64,000 bases of DNA from Massilia sp. METH4 (lineage in GTDB: Bacteria; Pseudomonadota; Gammaproteobacteria; Burkholderiales; Burkholderiaceae_D), in assembly GCF_037094685.1 (NCBI RefSeq), contig NZ_CP146614.1:3162001-3226000 (forward strand), given 5' to 3'. Below are positions 1 to 11,300 of the stretch, in pieces. The notes under the pieces were generated by a model. That model made no database searches, was not told the DNA's origin, and saw only the letters and a list, made by a program, of their open reading frames with translations. The translations under genes and the position numbers were made by a program. The stretch's first letter is position 1, and each line of letters begins with the position of its first letter.

Positions 1-31
1 CGCCGCTGCCGACAACCGATAACCAGAACAA

Positions 32-2497
32 GTGAATGGCCATCCAATGACGCCCTCCGAGACACCACGCTTCGTTCCCAGGAACTTCCTCCCCACCGAT
101 GAACAGGCCGCGATCCAGTTATCGCGCGACCGCATCGTGGTCATCCGGGCAAACGCCGGCGCGGCCAAGACGACGACCCTGGCCTTGCGCATCGGCGAAG
201 CGCTGGCCCGCGGGCTGCCACCGGAAGATATCCAGGCCCTGACCTTCACCCCCGAAGCGCGCGATGTGCTGAAGCGGCGCCTGGTCGAAGTCGGCATCCA
301 GGCGGCCGTGGCCTCACGGCTGCGCATCGCAACCTTCGAGGAGTTTTCCGCCCAGGCCCTGGAAGATCTCGATCGACGCCAGGTTACGCATATCGAACAC
401 GTCAAGGACCTGAAGCCTTACTTCCACGAGGCGCTGCAGCAGGTCAGCGATACGTACGGCGACAGGATCGACTACCTGGTGACGGATGCGTCCACCCGCG
501 CGCTGAGCCAGTTCTTCCTCACCCAGCTGGAACTGAAAGCGACGCTGGCACTGCAAGCGGACCTCGAAGGCCTTGGCGAAGACGAAGTCAGCGAAGCGCT
601 GGGCGTGAGCTATCCGACCGCGCTGACCATCAAGGAGTACGAGCAGATCCGCCTGCGCGGTGGCGAGGTGCTGTTCCGCGGTCCGTTCGACGCGACGTAC
701 GACCTTGCCTGCATGCTGGACGCGGACCCGTCGGTCCGGGACGGCTTGCCGCGCGCGCGCATCATCCTGTGCGACGAGTTGCACGACCTGAACGAGGCAT
801 CGTTCCACCTGCTGCAGCACCTGATCGTGAAGGGCTACACGTATTTCATCGGCGCGGGCGATATCGACCAGGTGATCCATTCGCGCCATGGCGCGAGCGA
901 TGAATTCATGCGCAGCCGCTTCGTTGCCGCCTTTCCGGGAACGGCCTCGTATCCGCTGACGTACAGCTTCCGCCACGGCCCCCACCTGGCGCGCGCCGCC
1001 GGGGCATTCAAGGACAAGCCGGCCGATTCGCTGCTGCCATTGCACACCGAAATCCGCGAATTGCATTACGGGCCGGACGAAGCCAGCTGCGCCGCCCAGG
1101 TCGTCGCGGCGCTGAAGCAATGGACGAAATCCGGCAAGCCGGCCGACGATTGCACGATACTGGTCCGCGAACCCTATCATGCGATCGACATCGAGAATGC
1201 CTTGATGCAGGCCGGCCTGCCTTACCGCACGCTTGAGATGCCGCGCTATCTCGACCGCGACGAAATCCTTTTCTTGCGCGGCATGATCGCCATCGCGCTG
1301 GACGACTTTGCCGCCACGGCCCCGGCCAAGCGGGGCGCCGTGTTCGATGCGGTGACACTCTTCGCCGAAGTGAGCTTCGGGCCCGACGAGGATGTCGCCC
1401 GGATGCGGCAGGCGGTCATCGAAGAACCCGTCGCGCTCACATGGCTGTTCTCGGGGCGGGTCGAAGAGGCGGCGTCGAAGGATGTGCGCGACAAGGTGGC
1501 GCGCGTGGTCGACGACCTGCTGCTGGCCGCGCGCAGCCAGCCGGCCGGCCAGGTGCTGGGCGCCCTGCGGCAGCACCTGGCCGGCTTGCTCGATTTCGCT
1601 GCCGCGCTGGCCGACCGGCCCGATTCGGCGCTGAGGCGCGCGGTGGCGGAAGTGGTCGAGGATGCGACGACGATGGTCGGCTACCTGGAACGCAGCGCGC
1701 TGGTCATCGATGAACAGGTGCTCCTGGCGACCATGCGCAACCGCGCGCTGACCCTGCTGGCCAAGCTGGACCAGGTGGTGGCGGGCGACGTCAAGCAGCG
1801 CATGGCCGGGGTGATCGCCTACCTGCGCCAGGCGGCCGCCGACACGCCCGCCGACGTGGTCCTGCGGCAGATGTGCGCGATGATGGACATCGAGGCGCTG
1901 GCCAGCCGCCTGTACGTGCATCCGCACGAGGCACGTGTCGTGCGCCGCTCGATTGCCGGCTTCATCCAGGCCGCGCAGGACATGGGATTGAACCTGCGCC
2001 AGTTCTCCGACTGGATCGCGGCAGCCGACCGGTATGCCGAGGGCAAGCGGCACCGGCACGTGTTCCAGCTCGACCGCGTCCATCACGCCAAGGGCAAGGA
2101 GTTCGGGCACGTGGTCTTGCCTTTCCTCGAGGCGGCCGAGTTTCCCGCCAGCGGCGGCGATCGCCGCGAAGAGGAAAACCTGTTCTATGTGGCGATCACC
2201 CGCGCGATCGGCGCGCTCACGCTCATCAGCCCCCGCGATCCTGCCTTGCGCAGCCCCTTCGTGAAGCGCATGCAGCTCGACAGGGACAAGCAGCAGGCGG
2301 AAGCGGCACTGAAACGCAATGCCCAGCGCGGCAGCGCGCCATTGCGCACCGAATTCAGGGCGAACGGCGACGATTGGGACGTTGCGCGCAAGCTGGGCGC
2401 CCACTGGGATGGGACGCGCAAGGTGTTCTACCTGCTGCCGGGCCAGTCGCCGGAGCCGTTTGCGCGATGGATCGACGCCGCCGGCCCCCGCCGGTAG
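32..2497 (+). CDS. UvrD/Rep-like superfamily 1 DNA helicase with C-terminal DUF5710-like domain
   Basis: This is a probable ATP-dependent SF1 DNA helicase of 821 residues. The helicase motifs appear in order: a Walker A variant NAGAAKTTT (about residue 41), motif Ia ALTFTPEAR, a Walker B-like CDELHD, motif III GDIDQVI, motif V HHAKGKEFGHVV and motif VI EENLFYVAITRA. Two residues are unusual: Walker A has GAAKT where GSGKT is usual, and DEFQD reads DELHD. The last 50 residues (WDVARKLGAHWDGTRKVF) resemble the small DUF5710 domain found in DNA-processing proteins. A GTG start at 32 is used here; an ATG at 47 is equally possible. The gene stands alone, convergent with the histidine kinase downstream. 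Repair, replication or phage-defence roles are all possible. Confidence 0.85.
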   Translation: MNGHPMTPSETPRFVPRNFLPTDEQAAIQLSRDRIVVIRANAGAAKTTTLALRIGEALARGLPPEDIQALTFTPEARDVLKRRLVEVGIQAAVASRLRIATFEEFSAQALEDLDRRQVTHIEHVKDLKPYFHEALQQVSDTYGDRIDYLVTDASTRALSQFFLTQLELKATLALQADLEGLGEDEVSEALGVSYPTALTIKEYEQIRLRGGEVLFRGPFDATYDLACMLDADPSVRDGLPRARIILCDELHDLNEASFHLLQHLIVKGYTYFIGAGDIDQVIHSRHGASDEFMRSRFVAAFPGTASYPLTYSFRHGPHLARAAGAFKDKPADSLLPLHTEIRELHYGPDEASCAAQVVAALKQWTKSGKPADDCTILVREPYHAIDIENALMQAGLPYRTLEMPRYLDRDEILFLRGMIAIALDDFAATAPAKRGAVFDAVTLFAEVSFGPDEDVARMRQAVIEEPVALTWLFSGRVEEAASKDVRDKVARVVDDLLLAARSQPAGQVLGALRQHLAGLLDFAAALADRPDSALRRAVAEVVEDATTMVGYLERSALVIDEQVLLATMRNRALTLLAKLDQVVAGDVKQRMAGVIAYLRQAAADTPADVVLRQMCAMMDIEALASRLYVHPHEARVVRRSIAGFIQAAQDMGLNLRQFSDWIAAADRYAEGKRHRHVFQLDRVHHAKGKEFGHVVLPFLEAAEFPASGGDRREEENLFYVAITRAIGALTLISPRDPALRSPFVKRMQLDRDKQQAEAALKRNAQRGSAPLRTEFRANGDDWDVARKLGAHWDGTRKVFYLLPGQSPEPFARWIDAAGPRR

Positions 2498-2555
2498 CGC
2501 CGGGACGAGCGATAGCGGGCGTTCGGCTACGCACGCGTTGCCCGGCTGCGCGCGG

Positions 2556-4958
2556 TCACACCGCCTGCAACGCCATCAACAGTTCCGCCGGATCGGCCGG
2601 CTTCACGAAATGCCGGTTGAACCCCGCGGCATGCGATTGCGCGCGGTCGCTGGGCTGGCCGTAGCCGGTGAGCGCGATCAAGGTGGCGCCGGCCGTGGCA
2701 GGATCGGCGCGCAGGTGCCGCGCCAGCGAGTAGCCATCCATGCCCGGCAGGCCGATGTCGAGGATGAAGGTGTCGATCGCGGCCAGGTCGGCGCGGCGCA
2801 GCGCGGCTTCGGCATCCTCGGCCACGGCCACGTCGTGGCCTTCGGAGCGCAGCAATTCGGCCAGCACGCCGGCCGCGTCGGGATTGTCTTCCACCACCAG
2901 CAGCCGCAGTGGCCGCACGACCGGCGGCGGCACCATGGCCGCGGTGCCGGGCGCCAGCGGCGGCACCACGCCACGCAGCGGCACGTTGATCGTAAATTCG
3001 CTGCCCAGCCCCAGGCCGTCGCTGTGCGCCGTCACGAAACCGCCGTGCAGCGCGGTGATGCTTTTTACCAGCGTCAGTCCCAGCCCCAGCCCGCCCTGGG
3101 CGCGGTCGGAATTCCTCTCGCCCTGGATGAACAGGTCGAAGATGTGCGGCAGCAGCGTGGTCGCGATGCCGTTGCCGTTGTCGCGCACGGTCACGCGGGC
3201 ATTGCTGTCCGGCGTGTCGAGATGCAGCGCGATGCGGCCGCCGGGCGGCGTGTACTTGGCCGCGTTGTTGAGGATGTTGGCAATCACCTGCACGAGGCGG
3301 GTGCGGTCGCCGTGCACGCCCACCGGGTGGTCCGGCAGGTGCAGGTCGAGCGCATGGCGGCGCTCGTCGATCAGCGGCAGCGCCTGCTCGACGGCGCTGG
3401 CCACCACTTCCACCAGGTCCAGGTCCGCCATGTTCAGCTGCACCAGGCCACGCGTGACGCGCGACACGTCGAGCAGGTCGTCCACCAGGTGGGCCATGTG
3501 CCGTACCTGCCGGGTGATGATGTCGCTGGCCGCCACGCGCGTCTTCTCATTGCTCAGCCCCGCCTTCAGCAATTGCGCGGCGGTGCCGATCGGCGCCAGG
3601 GGGTTGCGCAGCTCGTGCGCCAGCATGGCCAGGAACTCGTCCTTGCGGGCGGCCGCCTCGCGCAGCGCGTCCTCGGCCAGCTTCTGCGTGTGGATGTCGG
3701 TGCAGGTGCCCATCCAGCGCACGATGCGGCCGGTGGCGTCGCGTACCGGCAGGGCGCGGCCGAGGATCCAGCGGTATTCGCCGGAGCGGTGGCGCAGCCG
3801 GTACTGGATTTCATATACGTCGCCGGTTGCCAGGCTGTGGCGCCAGGCCGCCCAGGCGCGTTCCTGGTCGTCCGGGTGGAACATGCCGTTCCATGCCTCG
3901 CCGTCCGTGGAGCCGGGCGGCACGCCGGTGTATTCGTACCATTGCTCGTTGTAGTAGTCGTGGTAGCCGTCCGGCAGCGTCGACCACACCATCTGCGGCA
4001 TCGCGTTGGTGATGATGCGGAACTTCGCCTCGCTCGTCGTCAGCGCCTCCATGCTGCGCGCCCGCTCGCTGGCGGTGCGCGTGCGCTCGGCGAATTCGCG
4101 CATCAGGGCCACGTCGTCCGGCGCCCAGCGGCGCGGCGCCGTGTCGCTGACGATCAGGATGCTTTTCAGCCGGCCATGTTCGATGATGGGAATGTCGACG
4201 AACGAGCGCGCGTGGTGGCGGCGGAACGGTTCGACATGCGCCATCGTGCGCAGGTCCTGCGCCACGTCGCCCACCACGACCGCCTGGCCCTGCATCATCT
4301 CGTCGACGAAGCTGCCGAAGTCGCGCAGTTTTACCGTTCCCTCGAGCGAGGGAATGCCGGGCGCGCACCAGTCGGGGCCCACATACAGCGTATCCGTGGC
4401 ATCGTTGTAGCGGCCGTAGGAGACCCGGCTCACGCCCAGCAGTTCGCCCAATACCTTCAGCGCCGTAAAGACGATCTCGCGTGGCGAACTCAGGTCGCGC
4501 CAGGCATCGGTGAGCCGTACGAGCGCTTCCTTGCGCGCGCTGCCGCGCACGCGCGCCGTCACGTCCTTCACATAATGGACGATGTAGGCCACGTTGCCGG
4601 CGTCGTCCAGCACGGGGGAGTTCACCGGATTCCAGTACTTTTCCTCGAACTCGCCGGGCCGGCCCTGCACGGGAATGTCGTAGCGCTGCACCGGCATCGC
4701 GTCGGGCGCCTTCGTTTCCAGCACGCGCAGCAGCGAGGCGCGCAGGTTCGCCAGGGTGGCGGTATTCTTGTGCGAATCGGAACCATGCTGCCGGAACACG
4801 TCGAACACATCGCGGCCGATGAGCTCCGCGCGCGTGGTGCCGTTCGCGCGCACGTAGGCGTTCGTGGCCTCCACGATCGTGAAGTCGGGGGCCAGCAGCA
4901 GGTAGGGCGCGGGCAGGCCGCCGAAGACGGTGGCCAGGTCGGGTGTTCGATCGCTCAT
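2556..4958 (-). CDS. Hybrid sensor histidine kinase/response regulator (PAS-GAF-PAS-HisKA-HATPase-REC)
   Basis: This is a signalling kinase of about 800 residues. The N-terminal PAS domain covers roughly residues 1-125, followed by a GAF-like domain (about 140-300) and a second PAS with a PAC motif (about 310-435). The HisKA H-box is MLAHELRNPL. The ATPase domain has an N-box ILNNAAKYTPPGG, G1 DNGNGI and G2 GGLGLGLTLVKS. A C-terminal receiver domain follows (VVEDNPDAAG, phospho-acceptor Asp in FILDIGLPGMDG, Lys in FVKPADP). There is no transmembrane segment, so it is probably cytosolic. The ATG at 4958 is preferred because a GGAA lies upstream; an in-frame ATG at 4985 would add nine residues. 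No partner regulator is adjacent and the signal is unknown. Confidence 0.9.
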   Translation of the reverse strand: MSDRTPDLATVFGGLPAPYLLLAPDFTIVEATNAYVRANGTTRAELIGRDVFDVFRQHGSDSHKNTATLANLRASLLRVLETKAPDAMPVQRYDIPVQGRPGEFEEKYWNPVNSPVLDDAGNVAYIVHYVKDVTARVRGSARKEALVRLTDAWRDLSSPREIVFTALKVLGELLGVSRVSYGRYNDATDTLYVGPDWCAPGIPSLEGTVKLRDFGSFVDEMMQGQAVVVGDVAQDLRTMAHVEPFRRHHARSFVDIPIIEHGRLKSILIVSDTAPRRWAPDDVALMREFAERTRTASERARSMEALTTSEAKFRIITNAMPQMVWSTLPDGYHDYYNEQWYEYTGVPPGSTDGEAWNGMFHPDDQERAWAAWRHSLATGDVYEIQYRLRHRSGEYRWILGRALPVRDATGRIVRWMGTCTDIHTQKLAEDALREAAARKDEFLAMLAHELRNPLAPIGTAAQLLKAGLSNEKTRVAASDIITRQVRHMAHLVDDLLDVSRVTRGLVQLNMADLDLVEVVASAVEQALPLIDERRHALDLHLPDHPVGVHGDRTRLVQVIANILNNAAKYTPPGGRIALHLDTPDSNARVTVRDNGNGIATTLLPHIFDLFIQGERNSDRAQGGLGLGLTLVKSITALHGGFVTAHSDGLGLGSEFTINVPLRGVVPPLAPGTAAMVPPPVVRPLRLLVVEDNPDAAGVLAELLRSEGHDVAVAEDAEAALRRADLAAIDTFILDIGLPGMDGYSLARHLRADPATAGATLIALTGYGQPSDRAQSHAAGFNRHFVKPADPAELLMALQAV

Positions 4959-5038
4959 CGGTTTCCAGGTCAATCGCGCAAGCATGCCATTAAGGCAATG
5001 GGCGTTCAGTTGGCCAGGTCACATATGGAATGCTGTCT

Positions 5039-5066
5039 TTGAGCTGTCACAACCCCATGCTATACT
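5039..5066 (+). promoter_or_regulatory. Predicted sigma-70 promoter of typA
   Basis: A -35 box TTGAGC (5039-5044) and a -10 box TATACT (5061-5066) are separated by 16 bases. They lie about 110 bases upstream of the typA start, leaving a long 5' untranslated region. Confidence 0.6.
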
Positions 5067-5174
5067 AGTGGGTTCAGTGCATCCGCACCTGCCGGGGGCG
5101 CCTGCTCAGCAACAAGGCTCAGCTTCGAGGCTCAATTTCCGGCGCCTCCCAGTTTTACTGCAAACACAACGACC

Positions 5175-7010
5175 ATGTCTAATACTAAACGCGCAATTCG
5201 CAACATCGCCATCATCGCACACGTCGACCACGGCAAAACGACCCTCGTGGACCAGCTCCTGCGCCAGTCCGGTACCTTCCGGGAAAACCAGCAGGTCGAC
5301 ACCCGCGTCATGGACTCGAACGACCTCGAAAAGGAGCGCGGCATCACGATCCTGTCGAAGAACTGCGCCGTTGAGTACGAAGGCACGCACATCAACATCG
5401 TCGACACCCCGGGCCACGCCGACTTCGGCGGCGAAGTGGAACGCGTGCTGTCGATGGTCGACTCCGTGCTGCTGCTGGTCGACGCGCAGGAAGGCCCGAT
5501 GCCGCAGACCCGCTTCGTCACCCGCAAGGCGCTGGCCCTGGGCCTGAAGCCGATCGTGGTGGTGAACAAGATCGACCGTCCGGGCGCGCGCGCCGACTGG
5601 GCGATCAACCAGACCTTCGAACTGTTCGACAAGCTGGGCGCCAACGACGAGCAGCTGGACTTCCCGATCATCTACGCATCGGGCCTGAACGGCTACGCGG
5701 GCCTGGACGAATCCGTGCGCGGCGGCGACATGAAGCCGCTGTTCGAAGCGATCCTGAAATACGTGCCGGTGCGCGACGACAATCCGGACGGCCCGCTGCA
5801 GATGCAGATCACGTCGCTGGACTATTCGTCCTACGTGGGCAAGATCGGCATCGGCCGCATCTCGCGTGGCCGCATCAAGGCCGGCCAGGACGTGGTCGTG
5901 GTCGACGGTCCGGGCGCAACCCCGATCAAGGGCCGTATCAACCAGGTGCTGAACTTCAAGGGCCTGGAACGCGTGCTGGTCGATGAAGCCGTGGCCGGCG
6001 ACATCGTGCTGATCAACGGTATCGAGGAAATCGGCATCGGCTCGACCGTGTGCTCGCCCGACCAGATCGACCCACTGCCGATGCTGACCGTCGACGAGCC
6101 GACGCTGACGATGAACTTCATGGTCAACACGTCGCCGCTGGCCGGCCGCGAAGGCAAGTTCGTCACGTCGCGCCAGCTGCGCGACCGCCTGGAAAAGGAA
6201 CTGAAGTCGAACGTGGCGCTGCGCGTGGCACCGACCGACGACGACACGATCTTCGAAGTGTCGGGCCGCGGCGAACTGCACCTGACGATCCTGCTGGAAA
6301 ACATGCGCCGCGAAGGCTTCGAGCTGGCCGTGTCGCGTCCGCGCGTGGTGTTCAAGATGGTCGATGGCGTGCGCCATGAGCCGTACGAGATGCTGTCGGT
6401 CGACGTGGAAGAAGTGAACCAGGGCGGCGTGATGGAAGAACTGGGCCGCCGCCGTGGCGACCTGCAGAACATGGAATCGGACGGCAAGGGCCGCGTGCGC
6501 CTCGAGTACCGCATTCCTGCCCGCGGCCTGATCGGCTTCCAGGGCGAGTTCATGACGCTGACGCGCGGCACGGGCCTGATGAGCCACGTGTTCGACGCCT
6601 ACGCGCCGGTCGACAACACCAAGGGCGAACTGGCCGGCCGCCACAACGGCGTGCTGATCTCGCAGGACGATGGCCAGGCCGTCGCCTACGCGCTGTGGAA
6701 GCTGCAGGACCGCGGCCGCATGTTCGTGTCGCACAACGACCCGGTGTACGAAGGCATGATCATTGGCATCCACTCGCGCGACAATGACCTGGTCGTGAAC
6801 CCGATCAAGGGCAAGCAGCTGACCAACGTGCGCGCTTCGGGCACCGACGAAGCCGTTCGCCTGGTGACGCCGATCCAGCTGTCGCTGGAATACGCGGTGG
6901 AATTCATCGAGGACGACGAACTGGTCGAGATCACCCCGAAATCGATCCGCCTGCGCAAGCGCTTCCTGAAGGAACACGAGCGCAAGAAGGCTTCCCGCGA
7001 AAGCGCGTAA
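5175..7010 (+). CDS. typA: Ribosome-associated translational GTPase TypA/BipA
   Basis: TypA/BipA is an EF-G-like GTPase that binds the ribosome, assists 50S assembly at low temperature and affects stress and virulence traits. The 611 residues match the usual family length. The G motifs are intact: G1 AHVDHGKTT (residues 14-22), RGITI for G2, DTPGHADF for G3 and NKIDRP for G4. The C-terminal half carries the EF-G III/V-like domains and the BipA-specific tail, which ends in basic residues. The gene is monocistronic, with its own promoter at 5039-5066 and a strong terminator just after the stop. Confidence 0.97.
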   Translation: MSNTKRAIRNIAIIAHVDHGKTTLVDQLLRQSGTFRENQQVDTRVMDSNDLEKERGITILSKNCAVEYEGTHINIVDTPGHADFGGEVERVLSMVDSVLLLVDAQEGPMPQTRFVTRKALALGLKPIVVVNKIDRPGARADWAINQTFELFDKLGANDEQLDFPIIYASGLNGYAGLDESVRGGDMKPLFEAILKYVPVRDDNPDGPLQMQITSLDYSSYVGKIGIGRISRGRIKAGQDVVVVDGPGATPIKGRINQVLNFKGLERVLVDEAVAGDIVLINGIEEIGIGSTVCSPDQIDPLPMLTVDEPTLTMNFMVNTSPLAGREGKFVTSRQLRDRLEKELKSNVALRVAPTDDDTIFEVSGRGELHLTILLENMRREGFELAVSRPRVVFKMVDGVRHEPYEMLSVDVEEVNQGGVMEELGRRRGDLQNMESDGKGRVRLEYRIPARGLIGFQGEFMTLTRGTGLMSHVFDAYAPVDNTKGELAGRHNGVLISQDDGQAVAYALWKLQDRGRMFVSHNDPVYEGMIIGIHSRDNDLVVNPIKGKQLTNVRASGTDEAVRLVTPIQLSLEYAVEFIEDDELVEITPKSIRLRKRFLKEHERKKASRESA

Positions 7011-7030
7011 GCTCAGGCTGCTTTACCGAA

Positions 7031-7065
7031 AGCCCGCCGCTCGCAAGAGCCGCGGGCTTTTTTTT
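7031..7065 (+). terminator. Rho-independent terminator of typA
   Basis: A 12-bp stem (AGCCCGCCGCTC pairing with GAGCCGCGGGCT, one mismatch) has a GCAA loop and is followed by eight T residues. It starts about 20 bases after the typA stop codon. Confidence 0.9.
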
Positions 7066-7199
7066 GCGCCGCGACCGCTCGGTGGCAGTGCGCGCCGCCT
7101 GTGTTGGCAGCGCAACGGCGTCGCATGAACTTACACTGATCAGATGGCTTTCCGGGGTACCGCTGCCTAGACTGAAAACAGCCGGACGGAGGACTCATC

Positions 7200-8000
7200 A
7201 TGGGCGCCAAAGTTGCTGTTGCATGTATCAGCTGGATCGACCGCGCGCCGCTGCCGCAGATCTGGCTGTCGAACCTGGTCGGTGCGTTGTTCAGCTGGCC
7301 ACAGGCCGTGATCACGGGCCTGGTGGCCACGGCCAATCCCAGGCCAGAAACGAAGATTCCTTCGATCAGTGCGTTCGTGCGCAGCCGGCAATACCGGGCG
7401 GTGCAGGCTTGCGTGATCGACCTGGATGCCGGCGGCCGGATTACCGAAACGGTCCAGGACCCGGGCTTCACGCCGCCCTTCGACAACAACAAGATCAATT
7501 CGTTCGCAGGAGGCTGGGTGCCGGGCCCATCCGACTTTTCAGCCGGCGAGAAAAGCGTGCTCTCGGCGATCGTGCCGGCACGGCTGCACCCCTGCTCGAG
7601 CATCACGTTGAAGCAGGGGGACAAGGTGATCGTGAACGCATTGATCAAGTTCCGGGCGGGGCCGGACACGGACAAGCTGGGCGTGGAAAAGGCGGGCTCT
7701 CCCGTCCATGTCCCGTGGGTATGGCAGGAATTCGCGCTGGTCTCGAATACGGCCGGTTATCGCCTTGTCTGCAATGGATCGCGCTTCCCTTCGCACGCAT
7801 GGTATGTCGATGGGCAGCAGGTTGCGACCATGGCGCAGGCGCTGGTCACCGTCTCGAAGCAGGATCCGATTCTTACCGTCGGTCGGCCGGCGAGCAGACC
7901 ACAAAGTGACTTCCGGCTCGACAGAAGCGAGGGGCCCATCGCTGGTCACCCGGAAACGCTGCCCGCGACTGGGCAGATCGATGTGGCCTTGGCGTTGTAG
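7200..8000 (+). CDS. Hypothetical protein, family not recognised
   Basis: This reads as a real gene of 266 residues. A CGGAGGA Shine-Dalgarno sits about six bases before the ATG, and codon third positions are GC-rich as in the neighbours. I recognise no domain or catalytic motif. The first 45 residues contain a weakly hydrophobic stretch (WLSNLVGALFSWPQAVITG) that looks too polar for a clear membrane anchor. The rest is mixed and ends in the hydrophobic IDVALAL. It stands alone between the typA terminator and the receptor promoter region. A carbohydrate-binding or self-assembling beta-rich protein is possible but unproven. Confidence 0.6.
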   Translation: MGAKVAVACISWIDRAPLPQIWLSNLVGALFSWPQAVITGLVATANPRPETKIPSISAFVRSRQYRAVQACVIDLDAGGRITETVQDPGFTPPFDNNKINSFAGGWVPGPSDFSAGEKSVLSAIVPARLHPCSSITLKQGDKVIVNALIKFRAGPDTDKLGVEKAGSPVHVPWVWQEFALVSNTAGYRLVCNGSRFPSHAWYVDGQQVATMAQALVTVSKQDPILTVGRPASRPQSDFRLDRSEGPIAGHPETLPATGQIDVALAL

Positions 8001-8328
8001 TGGCCGCGGTCCGCTTTCATCCCCCGGGGCGGCGCGCGACGTTGGCCGACGTCTCGCACGCGGTGCCCTGACGCACGCCACCCCAGGCGGGGCGCTGACA
8101 CGCGTACATACCTGTTTTTCATGAGTAATTTGGCGGAGGGAGCGTTTCCATGCTGCTGCGCACCATCGTGCGCGAACTGCTCACTTCATTGATCAAAACC
8201 AGGCCTTAATCATCATTTTGATTCTTTGCCTGCGCGCGATTTTTCAAAAGGATGAGTCACATAGAATGGCAAAAAAATAGTGACGCATCCGGCCAGCAAG
8301 CCCGGCCGACAATCGGAGGAGATCAGAA
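8001..8328. other. Promoter and operator region of the TonB receptor/GH43 operon
   Basis: This stretch holds no gene. The first half is GC-rich. From about 8185 it becomes AT-rich and carries a palindrome at 8208-8223, plus a wider inverted repeat ATCAAAA (8192-8198) and TTTTGAT (8216-8222). A TAGAAT at 8262-8267 could be a -10 box, but no convincing -35 partner is seen. The region ends in the Shine-Dalgarno CGGAGGAG before the GTG start at 8329. Confidence 0.5.
8208..8223. promoter_or_regulatory. Candidate operator AATCA-N6-TGATT
   Basis: A perfect 5+5 palindrome AATCATCATTTTGATT lies upstream of the receptor operon. It has the same half-sites and the same six-base spacing as the site at 20621-20636 in the rhaR/rhaD divergent promoter, so both may bind RhaR or another rhamnose-responsive regulator. 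This is inference from sequence only. Confidence 0.45.
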
Positions 8329-11300
8329 GTGACGAAGCACTCGAACAAGGTGCGGGCGCCCGGCCGCCTGGACCGCAGGACCGTCTTTGCCATTGCCGCC
8401 TCGATGCTGGCGGCCAACGCCGCGCTGGCACAGCAGACACCCACCCCGCAGCAAACTCCCTCGGCACAGGAAGCCCCCGCACCGGCCGTCGACTCGGGCG
8501 CCGTGGTGACCGTGGTCGGCACCCGCAAGTCCGTCGCTTCCGCGATCGACCGCAAGATCCGCAACGCTACCGTGTCCGACTCGATCATCGCCGAGGACAT
8601 CAACCAGTTCCCGGACAAGAACGTGGGCGAGGCGCTGTCGCGCATCACCGGCGTGCAGCTGTCGCGTTCGTTCGGCGAAGGCTCGCAGGTGGCGATCCGC
8701 GGCGTCGAGCCGGACCTGAACCGTGTGGAGATCAACGGCATGTCCGTGCTCGGCACGAATGGCGAAGCGGGGCGGGGTGCCGAGCTGCGCGAGCTGGCTT
8801 CCGAGCTGATCGCCTCCATCGACGTGTTCAAGGGCGTTACGGCCGACATGACCGAAGGCGGAGTGGGCGGCACCGTCAGCATCAAGACACGCAAGCCGCT
8901 GGACTTCAAGAAGCGCACGATCGCCACCACCGTCTCGGCCGAGCGGTCGTCGAGCCGCGGCGGCGTGCAGCCGCGCCTGACCCTGTTGGCCGCCGACCGC
9001 TTCCTGGACAACAAGCTGGGCCTGATGGCCAACATCGTCTACGACAAGGTTCTCACCCGCGAGGATTACGCCCGCAATACCTCGTGGCGCTTCCTGCGCG
9101 ACTGGGATTTCTCGGCCGATCGCACCGTGGTGAGCCGCGACCCGGCCGTGGCGGCCATTGCCGACAAGGCCAGCTGCGCCACCGCCGCCGGCCTGTCGGC
9201 CGATCAGCGCACCGCCTGCACGAACCAGTGGAACGACTATTCGCCGGGCATTCCCCGCTACGGCATCTGGACGCGCGACCACAAGCGCTCCTCGGCGGAG
9301 CTGACCGCGCAGTACGAGTTCTCGAAGAGCTTCAATGCCTACGTGAGCTACCAGCACAACAAGCAGGAACAGCGGCTGAACGATCGCAACTTCGGCACGG
9401 AACTGGGCAATGTGAGCCGCCTGGCCAATGCCGGCAACGCACCCACCTACAACGCGGCCGGCGTACCGTCTGGCGGCACCTGCACGGCGGCGTCCACCAC
9501 GACGACCCCAGAAGGCGTCATCGTCGAGAACCACCACGTCACGCAGTACACGGTCGGCAACTGCCTGTACTCGGCCGGGCAGGGCGGGCAGGGCGCATTC
9601 AGCTCGTCGGCGCGCGACTTCGCACTGGACATCGATTCGAAGTACAGCACCACCGGTTTCAACTACAAGCAGGGCAAGTGGGAAATCGAGGGCTTGCTGG
9701 GTACGTCGAAGTCGCTGTACACGAACAACACGAACAGCATCGTCATCACGCAGAACGCGCCGGGCCTGCGCGTCTCGCTGGACGAGCAGGGCTTGCCGCA
9801 CTTCGACTTCCCGCAGGCGTATTCCCCGGAAAACCCGGGCGCCTACACGCAGGTGCAGCTCCAGTACCGCCCGTATGAAACCACCAACCGGGAAGACCAG
9901 GCCAAGATCGACCTGAAATACAAGCTCGATTCTCCGTTCTTCAGCAAGCTGTGGTTCGGCGCCCAGGCGCGCGATACCGCCGGCAAGCGCTACAACGGCG
10001 GCGGCTACCTGGCCAGCAATGGCGCGAACCTGAACTCGGCGGCGGACGACGTGACGGTCGTGGGGTCGAACATCAACCAGACGCTGGTCTTCGACCCGCT
10101 GGCGCCGGCCGGCGTGAACCGCGCGCCGGACAAGTTCGCGTTCATGAGCCAGTTCAACGCCACCAACTACATCAACGCGCAGCAGATGGCGTCGCTGATC
10201 CAGTCGATTTCCGAGCGCTCCCCGGGCACGTTCTTCAAGGGCTTCGATGGCGTCTCCGGCATGCCGTCGTCGTGGCTGTCGCCGAACTACGCCGCGGCCG
10301 CGCCGAACTTCGACACGTCGAACTTCAACCAGCAATACCTGTACAACGCGCCCGGCAGCGACGGCCAGACGTACGCGCAAATCCCGGCATGGAAGGTGCG
10401 CGAGAAAACCCAGGCAGCCTACGCCCGCCTGGACTTCGACACGGAACTGTTCGACCGCGGCATCTCGGGCAATATCGGCGTGCGCTATACCCGCACCCGC
10501 GACATCTCCACGGGTTCGCGCAGCCAGCGGGTGCGCGTCGCCACCAGCAGCGGCACGACCGGCTACACCGACCTCGTGCTGTCGAACAGCGTCGCCACCG
10601 TCGACAACACGTACCACGACTGGCTGCCCAGCGCGAACGTGATGATGTGGGCGATCCCCGACCAATTCCTGGTGCGCGCCGGCTTCGGCAAGGTGATGGC
10701 CCGTCCTCGCATCGACCTGCTGGCGCCGAACGCCACTTGTATCGCGGGCAGCGGCAGCAACCTGTTCGGCGGTGACGGAGAGGACGATTGCACGGCCGGC
10801 AACCCGAACCTGAAACCGTTCCGCGCCAAGAACCTGGACCTGTCGTTCGAGTACTACCCGAACCAGGATTCGCAGGTGAGCCTGGCGCTGTTCAAGAAGA
10901 AGATCACCAGCTACATCCTCGAAAAGACGGTGGTGAGGGGCGTGGACCTGTTCAAGGACGGCTCCAGGTATGACGTGACACAGCCGGTCAACGGCGAAGG
11001 CGCGGAAACGAAGGGGATCGAACTGACCGCGCGCACGGCGCTGACCTTCCTGCCCGGCTGGCTGTCCGGCTTCGGCGTGGATGGCAACTACACGCGCATG
11101 ACGTACAAGTATTCGCCGGGCACCGAGCGCCTGAACGTGCTCGATGGTACCGTGCTGCCGTACCCAGGCCTGTCGAAGAACAGCTACAACGCGGCCGTGT
11201 GGTACGACCTGGGCAAGTTCAACGCCCGCGTGGCCTACACCTACCGCGACCGCTTCTTCACGGGGAACAACGACGTGTCGGGTAACCCGGTATTCCAGAA

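Noticed and set aside
314..2404. A long open frame antisense to the helicase gene, and similar ones opposite typA, the first receptor and the second TonB receptor
   Set aside because: In GC-rich DNA the antisense frame is open because sense codons end in G or C. These frames are rich in Arg, Ala, His and Gly, have no recognisable domains and no ribosome binding sites.
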